A stretch of 64,000 bases of DNA. Source: Petrosia ficiformis. Taxonomy: Eukaryota; Porifera; Demospongiae; Haplosclerida; Petrosiidae. Below, piece by piece: positions 38,778 through 50,544 of this stretch; position 1 is the stretch's first letter; every line of letters begins with the position of its first letter. The stretch spans positions 1,907,501 through 1,971,500 of the forward strand of contig OX345636.1 in the NCBI GenBank assembly GCA_947044365.1. Reading direction: 5' to 3'. A program made the translations under genes and the position numbers. The notes below the pieces were generated by a model. That model ran no database searches. It was not told where the DNA came from and saw only the letters and a program-made list of their open reading frames with translations.

Positions 38778-39169
38778 TACTCTGTGACTTACTCTGTGAG
38801 CTACTAATAAGGTTCCTTCATAGTCTGATAATGATCTTTGAATTGCCAAAATCTCATTGGAATTTTCCTGCATCAATTAAATAACTTAATCATTTTGTTT
38901 CAAAGAAAACCTAGTCAATATATATCCATACTCAACAAATGTATGGTTGGTTACAATATTAATAATATGCTCATGAGATTGCATATGTGACTGAATTAGC
39001 AAAAATCAGGCTTATGGGATAAATTTTCAAAATTGATTTTTTGTATTACCCGAATAGGGTATTCAATTAGCTACCGAATATATGATACATCCCAATCACA
39101 CAAAAGACAAAGCTACAGTGAAGGATTAAACCGTTGTAGTCACAAATCCTTCATTTTGCAATAATAATT

Positions 39170-39242
39170 AAAGTTTTTAGTCATTATGTTTAATGATGAT
39201 ATAATTATTATATCATCATTAAACATAATGACTAAAAACTTT
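39170..39242. repeat. 73-bp perfect palindrome (36-bp arms, 1-base centre)
   Basis: The left arm AAAGTTTTTAGTCATTATGT... (39170-39205) is matched base for base by the complement at 39207-39242 around a single T. The centre is TTTAATGATGATATAAT. It would extrude as an unusually stable cruciform or hairpin. No terminal repeat or target duplication is evident. It is not part of the foldback families described elsewhere. Confidence 0.9.
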
Positions 39243-39583
39243 TTTAGGAGTGGCTAGCGAAGCACAGAGATTTCTCCAAACTTCTCTGAAGGTATGAGTG
39301 AATAGGTAAGATGGTAATGAAGCTTTTTATGTAGTAAAACAGTGATCACCCAAGTAAGCCATAACCGTCTATTTTTACTCATATCTCAAAATTAATAAGC
39401 CTTATTTTCGCAAATTCGGTCACATATATATATCTACATTAACTAGTACATAAAGTATATTATGTAATGAAGAATCCCACAATAGTTGGATATTATTTGT
39501 TAATATAAGATGTACGTAGTAATTATTCTGAAATTAAGCAACAATAGTTTTGTTGATTCACAGATGTTAGAATACGTATGATT

Positions 39584-39962
39584 CAGGGCATAAACAAAGG
39601 TGGTAACATTCGAAGGTTCGTTATAATTCCTTACCTTCGAAGGTAGAATCCATTCCACAAAGGTTCGCAATTAACACGTGGTTAATTATTTGCTGCAATA
39701 ATTATTTATAACTCTTAATCATTTGTCACGTGGAGATTGATAATGGCTGAGAGTGAAGAGACCATGGACGAGAGTGTGGACTTTCGAAACCAGAATGTAC
39801 TGAATCTCATCTGCCATCTTCTGAATTAAGAGGTCTCCCATTAGATAAACACTTGTATAAGTACAAAGTTAACACATTCATAGTGTTACACCTTCGTGAA
39901 CCTTCTTGTTCTAGTTGAAACAAACCTTCGAAGGTGTAAAAATCACCTTCGTTTATGCCCTG
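39584..39962. mobile_element. hAT-type MITE with perfect 8-bp target-site duplication
   Basis: The ends CAGGGCATAAACAAAGGTG (39584-39602) and the complement of CAGGGCATAAACGAAGGTG (39944-39962) are inverted with one mismatch. GTATGATT flanks both sides (39576-39583 and 39963-39970), the 8-bp duplication of hAT elements. CCTTCGAAGG motifs recur inside. An unoccupied relative of the site lies near 56460-56490. A short internal reading MAESEETMDESVDFRNQN may be a transposase trace. Confidence 0.9.
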
Positions 39963-40041
39963 GTATGATTATAATACACCACTGGTTATATTTATAAAAT
40001 ACTATGCTGCATACATTATATTGGTGATTTTGTTAACATCT

Positions 40042-40125
40042 AATGAGGAAGATGATGTTTGTGAAACTACATGCCAAGATCTCCGTGAATATTATTTATT
40101 GTGCTGTATTTTGTATACTTCACTC
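40042..40125 (+). pseudogene. Fragment of a Cys-rich secreted-protein relative
   Basis: It reads NEEDDVCETTCQDLREYYLL and then stops, matching the CQDL block of 35427-36083. The upstream flank (about 39420-40040, carrying the hAT MITE) matches 56290-56550 and, inverted, 54360-54560. The downstream flank near 40210-40260 matches the 3' flank of the intact gene. Confidence 0.65.
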
Positions 40126-40992
40126 TGAATCATAATTATTCTTTCAAAAGTGATGGTTAAAATTTACCCAAATTATTATAATAGGCTTATAATCATGACT
40201 GCATGAAGTGCTGTTTCTAATGCAATGAATAATTTTGTAACCAATGCAGTGCAAACCACAGTACACACATATCTCTCCAATGGGACGGCTAGCTTATTTA
40301 ACTGAATGTCTTTATAAGACCACCAAATAATTTCAATTATTTATGTAGCAACTGTTGCTATTTGCCATTTACAGGTCAGAAAACTCTGAATTAGTGTGCA
40401 GAGTTGTTGAAAATGCCAACTTTTTGTGATGTTGGCTATGGTGATTTAGAGGTTTGTTGCTTCGTTTGATTTGAAGATGTGTTGTTTCTAGTAGAGTATA
40501 CGTGTTTAGTGAATTAGAGGGGTACATTTGGAGATGTGGTGATTCTGGTGGACCATAGAACGATGGCTAGCTACATAAGTGCAACGGGGAGTATACATAT
40601 CCTATATACATATAGGATGGGAACTGAATAACTTTAGGAAAAAATTATACAAGGACCAAAGGCTATGTTCAGATCCACTCAAACAAATAACATATATGAG
40701 TGTCTACAACAAGGTTCTAATGAAGGATGAATGTCATTCAAATTGTTTACAAAACAATGTATTTTGCAATTTGAAATTTACAACAGTAAAATGAATTTGC
40801 TCACGTATATAGTGTAAACCTGAATGCTAATTGTGTGGGTGGGGTACCAATTGCGTTCTAGCTCTGAAACCCCTGGCTGCTCTGCATAGTTATAACAATT
40901 AACCTAATCAACTTCATCAATGCAGTCATTACTGTCTGTGGTCAGCGGCCCTGACATGACAAAAAAAGTAAGTGTGAATGTATTGATAACTA

Positions 40993-41245
40993 TATAAATA
41001 TTACAGTTATAATTATAAGTTGTCTTAGTGTTTTCATGTCTTTGAGGAGTATATATAATATTATATATATTTAAAATTCAAAGTTGAGTTTGAAACAGTA
41101 CAAAACGTTAGTAAGCAGTAAACTGTTGCATGTTAGGGTTTCAAACTCAACTTGAATTTTAAATATAATTATTATAATATTATATATACTCCTCAAAGAC
41201 ATGAAAACATTAAGACAACATATAATTATAACTGTAATATTTATA
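40993..41245. mobile_element. Foldback element of about 253 bp with about 100-bp arms
   Basis: TATAAATATTACAGTTATAA at 40993 is mirrored by TTATAACTGTAATATTTATA ending 41245. Inward, GTTTTCATGTCTTTGAGGAG and AAAATTCAAAGTTGAGTTTG are matched by complements (the last imperfectly). The loop of about 50 bases contains CAGTAAACTGTTGCATG. A half copy lies near 56700-56820. Confidence 0.85.
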
Positions 41246-41246
41246 T

Positions 41247-41530
41247 TAGGGCTGGGACTATTAATCAATTAATCAATCGATATTGAAAATTCTTCTGATT
41301 ATCGATTAAGTGTGATATCGATTATGCTAATTATTCCAAATGACATACTTTTCAAGCATATGACGGCAAATAATGTACAATATGGAAGCCTTTTTGATCA
41401 TCAAATGGGAGGAATTTCCTGTATTAATTGACTTAATTAGCCTAATTACTTCCGCTGATTTTAATCAATTATCAATTGACTTGGAGTTAGTGATAATCGA
41501 TATCAGAATGTCAGCCGATTCGCAGCCCTA
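41247..41530. mobile_element. hAT-like MITE (TAGGGCTG ends), full-length copy
   Basis: The ends are TAGGGCTG (41247) and CAGCCCTA (ending 41530). Flanking octamers ATTTATAT and GTTTATAT match at 7 of 8 positions, consistent with an 8-bp duplication. The interior is rich in ATCGATTA-type motifs and contains ACTTTTCAAGCATATGACG. Two further copies: 59101-59332 (inverted, truncated) and 52190-52410 (degraded). Confidence 0.8.
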
Positions 41531-41831
41531 GTTTATATCTCAAAAATAATTCAAATGAAATCTTCTCATTTAAATAACAGGTTATTAATAGCATTGCAGC
41601 TTAACTATGATGACAGTATACATAATAACATCTGTAAATTTGGTATGTTCAGTGATAGGTAAATAAGCTTGTTTCATGAGTCACTTATTCTAGCAAACTA
41701 TCTTTTTGTCAATTTCACTATGCCTTTGTTCTAATGCTTATCATTCTCTCAACTTTATTCATCACAACATCTCATCCATTAAATTAAATGTTAAAATGTA
41801 GTTATATTATATATATATTCCTTGTGAGATC

Positions 41832-41958
41832 ACATTTACTTTTTCTCAATTATGGAGACCCCATCTAATAAAAGATATGCTGACTATTAAAAATGTCCAA
41901 CATCAAGCTATAAAGTTCACTTTATATGATAATCCTATATTTTATAAATCACCCTAGA
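41832..41958 (+). pseudogene. LINE reverse-transcriptase C-terminal fragment
   Basis: The reading LTFSQLWRPHLIKDMLTIKN continues VQHQAIKFTLYDNP. The S-x-x-W-R-P-H and V-Q-x-x-A-x-K-F motifs are those after the RT domain of CR1/L2/Jockey-type elements. It is short and quickly broken. Confidence 0.65.
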
Positions 41959-42009
41959 AATATTACCCTTGGTGTTTGTTTGTCCATGGCCACAATCAAT
42001 TCTGTCATA

Positions 42010-45000
42010 ATTTACTTTTTTCATTTTCTGCATCATCTCTTTTTGTAAAGCAATACTATTATTGTTATTAGGGTTTTATCAGGGGGTGGGCGGGAGTTAA
42101 GCTTCTCCCCTAAACTCTCCAGCTTCCCCCCCAACATTTTGGAAACAATAGTGGATTACAAAGTTGAAAAGACACACAAAATCTCCTTATGATATAATCA
42201 CTCGTAACTTTTCACTTCTCATGACCCCAATCCATTATTGCACTAATTGAATGGGTGTGGTTTAATGAAATGTGGGTGTGGTCAACATCCTTCTTCCACA
42301 AAAAAATCTCTACATAGAACCATGGTTATTATTATTATTATTATACATAATAGATGTATAATTATAATTTTATTATACTTATTATAACAAGAATAATAAT
42401 AGAGGCGAGTCTAATTAGTTTGGTAATTGAAAGTATTTTTTAATAATAAAATAACATGTGCTTATATGGAATAGTTGTTAGAGATGATTAAGATTAGGTG
42501 AATAACATCATAACCAGAATGACAATAGTCTACATTAAAACAAAATCATGCATAATTAACACAGTAGTTGATAAGACATATTATAATATTGTAATATTTT
42601 ATCTGTAATTGATCATGTTGTACATGTGCTTAGAACTTTCTAGTCTTAGAAATTATGTTTATGTATTTATCCAATATAATTGTTATTTAAATGATGTAAA
42701 ATGTAAGATCCTCCTTGTTTCTGCGAGGGCTGCTAAATTAAATGTATGCCATGTTCCAGAAGTTTTTTTTTTTCCACATGTATTCCTCTTTACCATGTGC
42801 TCTGCTTTGTATATAAAGACCTGATATTTACACATTTATTAAGTCTGTTTAGATTGAGTTCGGTTATAATAGATAGAAGTCCACAAGTGATTATAACATC
42901 TCCGCTAATCTCTGTCAGAATAAGATTAAAATAATATTTAAATAACGTTTTTACATTTTTTGGGAGGATTTATCTATAATCAATAAGTTTCAGAAATTTG
43001 CATAACTATCAATAGTTTTGTGTCTGTATACATGTCAGACTGTAAGAATTCTATAATAGCAATGGATTGTGAACAATGCAAAGAAAACTTGTAGATGCAA
43101 AAGCTTTTGTAGATGCAATTCAGGAAAACATGTCCTGTCTTATTTATAAAACCATCTCATCTGGTGATTGTGTTGTATATTTCCGTGCTGCGAACAATTT
43201 GAAACATGTATTCAAGAATGGCTACTTGAAAGCTCTTCCTGTCCAAATTTTAGGGCAGAAATGGAGATTGATGGTTGCGTCAAACTTCCTAATGCTGTTT
43301 AATTAATAGCAATATTTTCAACAATTTAGATATTCAAACAATTCCATGATGATGTCATCACTGAACTTGAATTACTTCAATTGAATGCAAGTTGGTTAAG
43401 TTTTGAGTTTGTCAAGAATGCATGCCATTACTCATGTATGTATGCTTCACTTATTTTCTGGAATTCAGTAACCACATATTTATTTTCATTATATATCAAA
43501 TTATCTATAAATAGTCTTTCAGTCAGTTTCTTGAAATTCAATAAAGCATGCAAAAATATCTGCCCATGTGAAGACACAATGTTAGTAAATAAATGATTAA
43601 AATTAGGATTGTTTTTTTTGGAATAAATGATCCCTCCTCCTTATTAGATCCTCTCTTTCCGCCAATGGATCTGTACCAAACACGCTAAATCTAGTAACAA
43701 CACCCTGATGTCACTCATAACTTCAAACTACTTCAACCAATGATGGAATGGAGGAAGAAGGTATGGACGTAATACCACAATTCTGTTGTGCTAGTGTATT
43801 AGGTATTCCTTTATCTATATTTAGAAAGCAAAATATTGAGAATTATATAAAAGCTATTTTATACCTGATATCATGTGTGAACCCCAGGAATCGATGAAAT
43901 GTTGCATTCCAATCGCTGAAGTCTTAACTGTTATGTTAGAGACACAAAATTGAGTAACTGGACAGCTCATATCAAGAAATCCATTTTGACACATTTTTAG
44001 TAGCAATGGTTTTAATGGATAGATGACTCTGCTGTTTACATGAGGCCATACCCTCTCTACTATTAGATTCTATAACCATCAAAGGTGTTCATTTCTTCCT
44101 GTATACTATCTGATTTACCAAGTTGATGGAGTTTGTGTGAATGGCTGAATGTCATATGGACCAAATTGTCCTCTTAGCTCAGCCTGTACACTATATATAT
44201 ATATATATAATTATATAACAGAGATGGAATTCTGTCAATTTATCTTTCACTGTTGATGCCATAACCCATGCTTTTTAACTGCTTTCCTGTTATATACATG
44301 AATGGAGATGATATCAATGATACCATGGCAGTATGTTATAGCAATACTGTAAGCATCCCTATATATAAGCAAATTTTGTATTGAACATGTACAGTAACAT
44401 GTCCAACAATCATTCTAGAATATCCATTATATAAGTGACTCCAAACATAACCAATTTTTTTTATTTTGGTCTAAATGAATCTTATGACCAAATTAATGAG
44501 CCTTCTACGAGATTGCATTAGTCTTATCAACAACATTGTACCGTTGTTTTACACAACTCTCTGATGATGCTACATGCTCCAAGGAAGCAGCAACTTAATG
44601 TTCAGCAACTTTATTCCCCTCGAATCCAGATACCCCGTCATCATGCTTCTACCATACACCTCACAAACCATAAATTAATAAATAAATAAATAAAATAAAT
44701 AAATTAATGCCAACAATTACATAAAAATTAATTTTTCTCTAATTTACCTCATCTACAGATACTTTTAAGACTTCATCAAGCTCATTTTCATCCATCTTGG
44801 TTATGCCCTCATTTGAGCAGAATCTAACTATGTATACAACCATAATCACGTAATCACAAACATAATATTTATAATTATAATGTATTATATATAAACATAC
44901 ATCGTACCTGTGGAAAAGCAGGATGCCCGATAATAATAAATCACCCTATTTTTTAATATTAAAGTTTTTCAAACATGAAACTTTTTGAAATATCAAAATG

Positions 45001-45330
45001 TTTAGTTGTTCACTTTTTTCGCAGTTGAAATGTTTTGATGGTTTGCGTTATCAAAAATCTTATATTTTCTTTTTGTTCTGATAATTTCAATGTTCATTTC
45101 CTTAGAATTTTCACCAGTCATATTTTGTCAAGTTTTGATTTTTCTGACACTTTTAAGATAAGCTCGACTAAAAAATTCAGAATTTCAGAATGGCCACAAA
45201 GGTACGCTGGTTGTGACAATTGCTTTTATACTCTTATCTCTTTGTCAATAATAATAATACAAGGCCCTGAAAAAAAATGCAAGTTCTTGTATTCTGTTTT
45301 TATACAAAACTTTTGAAAAAGAGACCATCT
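42010..45330. other. Stretch without a recognised gene
   Basis: AT-rich. It holds several unrecognised open stretches of about 60-90 codons (for example 43076-43306 and 43381-43596 on plus, neither with a known motif), an AATAAATAAATA tract near 44678-44702, and a minus-strand segment near 44747-44815. That segment reads SNEGITKMDENELDEVLKVS before a GTAAAT donor; it could be an isolated exon, but nothing supports a neighbour. Confidence 0.35.
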
Positions 45331-45369
45331 ACAACCATACATGGTGCACAGCTCTCTGTCTCTCTACTT

Positions 45370-45550
45370 TTATATTGTCTTCTCACAAAACAAAAGTGCA
45401 AACATCTTCATTGCCACAGGGAATGATCCTTCACAGTAGTTACCATCAATATCAGAAATAACAGAAAGATCTGACAAATGCTCCTCACTCATAGTAGACC
45501 TCAAATAAGTCTTAATTCTCCTTAGAAGAGAAAATGATCTTTCAGCCAGG
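45370..45550 (-). pseudogene. hAT transposase C-terminal (dimerisation) fragment
   Basis: On the minus strand it reads LAERSFSLLRRIKTYLRSTM, then SEEHLSDLSVISDI and VAMKMFALLFCEKTI before a stop. E-R-x-F-S-x-L-x-R-(I/L)-K-x-x-(L/M)-R-x-x-(M) is the signature of the hAT family C-terminal dimerisation domain. The catalytic part is missing. A poly-C/GGATCTGCCACTG tail about 130 bp away (45683-45712) resembles the terminus of non-autonomous hAT relatives. Confidence 0.78.
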
Positions 45551-46449
45551 TTGTGTGCGTATGTGTGAACTCTCTATTCACCTTTGTTATATTGATATTT
45601 CTTTTTGTAATCATCACACCATGTTAGTTGTAAATAGACTTCAAAGTAACATTTCATTCTACAACATTTTCCTTTTATCTATGCACCCCCCCCCCCTGGA
45701 TCTGCCACTGCAGTGTCCATCAGTGTTGAATGAAATTATTTTTCGAATGACCTAGTACTATTTATGCACGTATAATCTAATGCACTCTAAACTACAAAAC
45801 AATTCACATGTCTCGGTGTCTATAACAATTATACAATCAGATGACTTTGGAAGATTTCTTGTCTACAAAACAAGCTGTTTATACATTGAAATATAGAGAG
45901 GAAAAAGTAAGCGTCTTCTTTATCTGCTCATTAACCCTTGCAACGAAGCATGAGGAGGCAGTTACTTTTCAGGTTTTTTGTGTATGCATCTGTCTGTCTG
46001 TCTCCACTGCTTCTCGAAAACGACAAATAGCTTAAGCTTCAAACATGAAATGTTGCTCTTCTCCGCACAAGGACAAAACCTGGGCTATGTTTTGCAGCCA
46101 CTAGACATTTCAAAAGCAGAAATTCGCTCTACGGTTTGTCCAGATTAGTTAATTAACACTCTTCCCAAGTAGTAGTTATAATATTGAATATAAGTATGGC
46201 TAGATACTAACCTGGTTTTTGAAAAGTTTCAAGTCCTGTGAAAAAAGCTCTATTTTCACAAAGAAGGTCAGTCGTGTTGTGCATATGTGCAAACTATGCA
46301 TATTATTAAATTTTTAATTTATGTTGTATGTATATAGAATTGTCTAATACCATTCAAGGTAGGGTATTGAACTTTAGTGACTTCATTTCATAGCAATTCA
46401 ACGCAATGTGATTATACTTCAGCAGCCTTAATAAATATAATCTCATTAA

Positions 46450-46800
46450 TATGCTTGGGGTCAAATACATTCAATAGTATTTAAAAACGAATGCTCAATT
46501 ACAAATACAGATACATCAGGTACAAAATAATGTATTTCAAATGCAAATACAAACACTTAAAAGTACTTTTCAAATACTATTCAAATACTTCTTTGTCTTG
46601 TTTAGATTTTTAAATTCAAATAGTGTTAACTATTTCTTGTATTCTTATTATAATTAACAGATATTAAGATTGTAATATGAGAAATTGTATTTGGTGCATT
46701 TCAAATACATTTTTAAAATATTGAAATACAAATATGTGTACTTCTAATTTTACATTCCTAACTACAAATACAAATACAAATACTCAAAAAAAAGTATTAA
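46450..46800. repeat. CAAATAC/TATTTG-rich degenerate repeat
   Basis: Dense CAAATAC and TATTTGAAATAC-like motifs on both strands, e.g. ACAAATACAAATACAAATAC near 46765 and TTCAAATACTATTCAAATAC near 46570. It looks like an eroded MITE with internal repeats. No coding signal. Confidence 0.5.
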
Positions 46801-47289
46801 TTTTAATACATCATGATGACACACACCAAAGAAGCCCCTAGTGCTACAAATGAGATAAAACATTGTGGTTTTAGTTATATAATTGTGGTTTTAGTTATTT
46901 CCCTGTGGTTTCTTTAATGAATCTTAAGTGACTAAGTAGTCTAGATATTGTGGATGATTGATGCCCTCAACATCATACAGTTGTTATGATTACAACTCCA
47001 AAGAGTGATCGAATGACACAAATTATTTATATCTCTTACACTTGGGATGTAACTAATAATTAAATACAAATTGTTTTACTAGTTATATAAATTATAATTA
47101 TACTATATAGTTATTATATAACTATTATCCCATTATACTAGTTATATATTGGAAAAGCTGAAGTACTTTTCAAAAAATGTTAAAGGATTTTCAACCCTTT
47201 GGAAAACATCGATAAAAGTAATTGATGATGCGTTATGTCATCATGCTGATATTATTGGTTGGATGGTAGGACATATAACAAATATAATA

Positions 47290-47400
47290 GGACAATAGGG
47301 TAATAGAAATATGTAATAGTAAAAGTAATAGTACAGATTACATGTTTTAGTGTAATAGTAATAGTAGTGGTAATAGTGATAGTAATAGAGCACAAAGTAA
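47290..47400. repeat. GTAATA-type simple repeat
   Basis: A run of imperfect GTAATA/GTGATA units producing a Tyr-rich minus-strand reading of no biological meaning. Confidence 0.85.
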
Positions 47401-47509
47401 TACTTTAAAAAATTTATGATTATGAGCAAATTTGGCTGAGCTCTATTCATTTGTACTGAGTATTACTCAGTTAAAGAATATGTTCAGCACTCAGGTATAC
47501 CAGTGATGG

Positions 47510-47850
47510 ATTCAATATTATAGCTACTGAGTATATACTCAATCCGTCAATGCATGGGTACTGAATCTATCACACCACCTGGCTACTCAATCTATCACTA
47601 CAAGGGTGCTCAATTTATCACTACCTGGGTGCTGAATCTATCGCTACCTTGTTACTCAATCTATCAATATCTGGGTACTGAATCTGTCACTATATAATGG
47701 GTACTGAATCTGTCACTACTTGCTGGTACTAGACATTTTGCTGTAGCTCCATGACATGCAGATAGTGACAGATTGATTACCTAGGTAGTGACGAGATCCA
47801 GTACACAGGTAGCTATAGTGATTCCAGTACCTGTAGGTAGTGAAAGCTTT
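47510..47850. repeat. Minisatellite with 20-25-bp unit and an inverted arm
   Basis: GGGTACTGAATCTATCACTA and variants repeat at least eight times from about 47545 to 47730. After about 40 bp the complementary motifs (TAGTGACAGATTGATTACC, GTAGTGA...CCAGTAC) appear in reverse to about 47850. The region can fold on itself. Confidence 0.75.
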
Positions 47851-48907
47851 CATGCCTTTTTCTGCAAATCAAATCCTTGTCTTTAAATGCTTTATATGAT
47901 TATCACAATGATTGAATAATATTAATTGTAATATGTCATGTGCGAAACTATTAATGATATTTCTTGTGATTGCAAGATCATTAATTGCTTTTATGATAGT
48001 TACATTATTATTATCAATATATAGTACACTTATTACTGCAACATTGTTTCTGATGAGAACAGAAATGTTGCAAGCAAGTCATTCCACTCAATGAACAATA
48101 TAGTTCATCAACACATAAACTTCCAAAATTTAAATTTCCTACAGCTAAACAAATAAAACTTTTTCCCTAGCAACAATGAAAGTATTACACTAAAATTAAT
48201 TATTCATAGTTATTATTCAGTTCTAAATCTGTTTTTTTTTTGCTGTGGAATAGCCAATGGAATTACTTTGTTGGTAATGCCAACTAATTAATATGCACAC
48301 ATGTATAATAATTCTTCACTGTAAAAATTGATGGGTTATTTTAACCCTCATTTGGTTACATGAATTTCAATACAATATTTATTAATAATAATTATATTCC
48401 TGACACTATATCAATTAATTACTGATTTCTTGTCTTGCTAGTAATATTTAAAACTGGTGATTTTTTTCTTTTCAAATTAATCTGTATTATAAAGTACATC
48501 CCAAAATAAAGAATGGAAAATCCTGATTAATTTAGTTACAACAGATATTATTTGCTATTGTAAATATGAAATGAGTAAGTAACCTCTCTTCATTTCATAG
48601 GAACTAGAAAATGAGAATGATAATTCCAAAATAAGAAAGGAAATTAAAATCCAAAGTAATTTATGTTACTATGCTTATTATTATTACATGTACTCTATAT
48701 ACTAGATAGTCAATATAGATCAAGATGGAATGAAACTAGTATACACTAGCAAATTCTTAGCAGGAAAAATAAATCAGTGTTGAGCAAAACAGAACTTGAT
48801 TACATTGAAACTCCTGTAACGAACTACAGGTTAAAATAACCTATTCTTTTTTTACAGTGAACTGAATGTGAAATAACATTGTAATCAGTATTAGTAATTT
48901 TGTTAAA

Positions 48908-48963
48908 ATGCCAAAGTCTAAGAAGTCACCTAGAATCTCTATAGGCAGAAGAAAATTATTGCA
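48908..48963 (+). CDS. Possible isolated first exon (weak)
   Basis: The ATG at 48908 reads MPKSKKSPRISIGRRKLLQ and meets CAG/GTAAAT. It is short and basic, with no supporting neighbour. Listed because the splice donor is good. Confidence 0.2.
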
Positions 48964-50544
48964 GGTAAATATCAAGAGTGATAAAATTTACATCCATATT
49001 TTCATATTGTACACTGTATAAAATTAATGAATAATAGTATAATAAATATTCGTATGCATATGGATTTTATTTACAGTTTTTATTTACTGAATTAAAATTA
49101 TTTATTCTGTTAATTGTTATAGTTGTAAATATCAATCAACTCCCTCATCTGTCATTACTTAACAGAACCTTCACTATCTCAATGTACACTTCTCTAACTT
49201 GCTCTTATATTGTCTCCTTTTTCTGGTCCATCATCAATTAGTTTGATGTCTACACCAACTACAACCAATAGCATGATTGATGACAGTTCCAAATTCAATA
49301 AAAAACAAAGCATTTAAGAATTACTCCATGGAGAGGTTAAGTATTCTAGTAAAGATGTAATGTCACTCATTCATTTAATCTTTTGGTAATTGTCCATGGA
49401 TTTTCAATCATATTTGTCACGAATAAAACTAGTGAACCCCTTCAAAAAAGTAGTAGAGTTATAGATAGCTCTGCTGGTGTGAATAATATAATTGTGGTAT
49501 TTGTGAGTCTGAGAAGTATCTCCTAGAAGCACTTTGAAAACATAGGAAAAACAGGAGTTTGTTAAGAAATGCTCATGTGTAAAAATAATCAGTATAATTA
49601 TGATAAGAAATATGATTTGTATTAAGGTAGTCATAGACAAACATTTCTCTCTGCATTGAGTCAAACATCAGTGGTGGAGAAAGCTCAGCTGAGCTACCCA
49701 GACAATTGCAAATGTAGTGCTAATTACAGTGTTTGATTGCATCAATTGAAAAACAAAAGTGAAAAAAAATTGTTTTTCTCAAATATTTGCCCGCCTGAAG
49801 GCCTGGGTGGAATCTCTAGGCCTGAACATGTACACTTAATGGCACTCATTACACCACAAAATTCACAATCAAAAGCTTTCATGTCACCTCTAGTGGATGA
49901 AGTCGTACGCAATACAGCCAATTTAACCATTTCTTTCATATAGAAAATGTACCGAAATTTTGAAATGACCTCCACCAAACTTGGATGTCACAAAAAAAAA
50001 AAAAACCAAGTAGAAGCCATACAACTACTAATATATTTCTGTTTCAATTACACAATTTTGGAATGTCAAAACGCTGAAGATACCTTAATTCTTTCTTTTC
50101 GGTAAAGGAATGATGTTTGACTTCTTTGTCAGAAGATACTCCAAACCATTTCTGAGACTATTTATCTTTTTCTTTCCTGCTATGATAGTGGCTAGTGCCA
50201 CAAAAAAATTATTAGTTTGAGTATATTTCTGGAAGTGGAAGGGGTATGTTTCCGCAAACCTCAGTATTGGGATGTGACAAACAACTTTATGAAGTAAAAT
50301 CAGTAAGTTTGGAGATTTCTATGACTAATTTAAATATTTAAATATTTGATGCACCATAATTATGTTAAATAGCATGATATTACAATTTTATAACTAATGT
50401 GATATTTATTAAATGTACATTGCTTATATAATTTTATATAATTTTAAAATTACTGAATTGTTATTACACATGGCACTCCATATCACACCACAAAAACAAG
50501 TGTACTATATCAGATTTAGTATTTGATGAGTCCAAAAACATTCA

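Larger units (their letters stand above)
46801..50540. other. Mostly non-coding AT-rich stretch
   Basis: Apart from the simple repeat, the minisatellite and one weak exon, nothing was recognised. A small inverted pair TGCAACATT / AATGTTGCA lies near 48038-48073. Short open stretches at 49404-49664 and 49742-49978 (minus) have no known motif. Confidence 0.4.

Noticed and set aside
38489..38876. Repetitive minus-strand protein with GTRSIRKHVYRSYTYVIS units
   Set aside because: A read-through of the 93-95-bp tandem repeat; the units are near-identical in DNA, with no sign of protein-level constraint.
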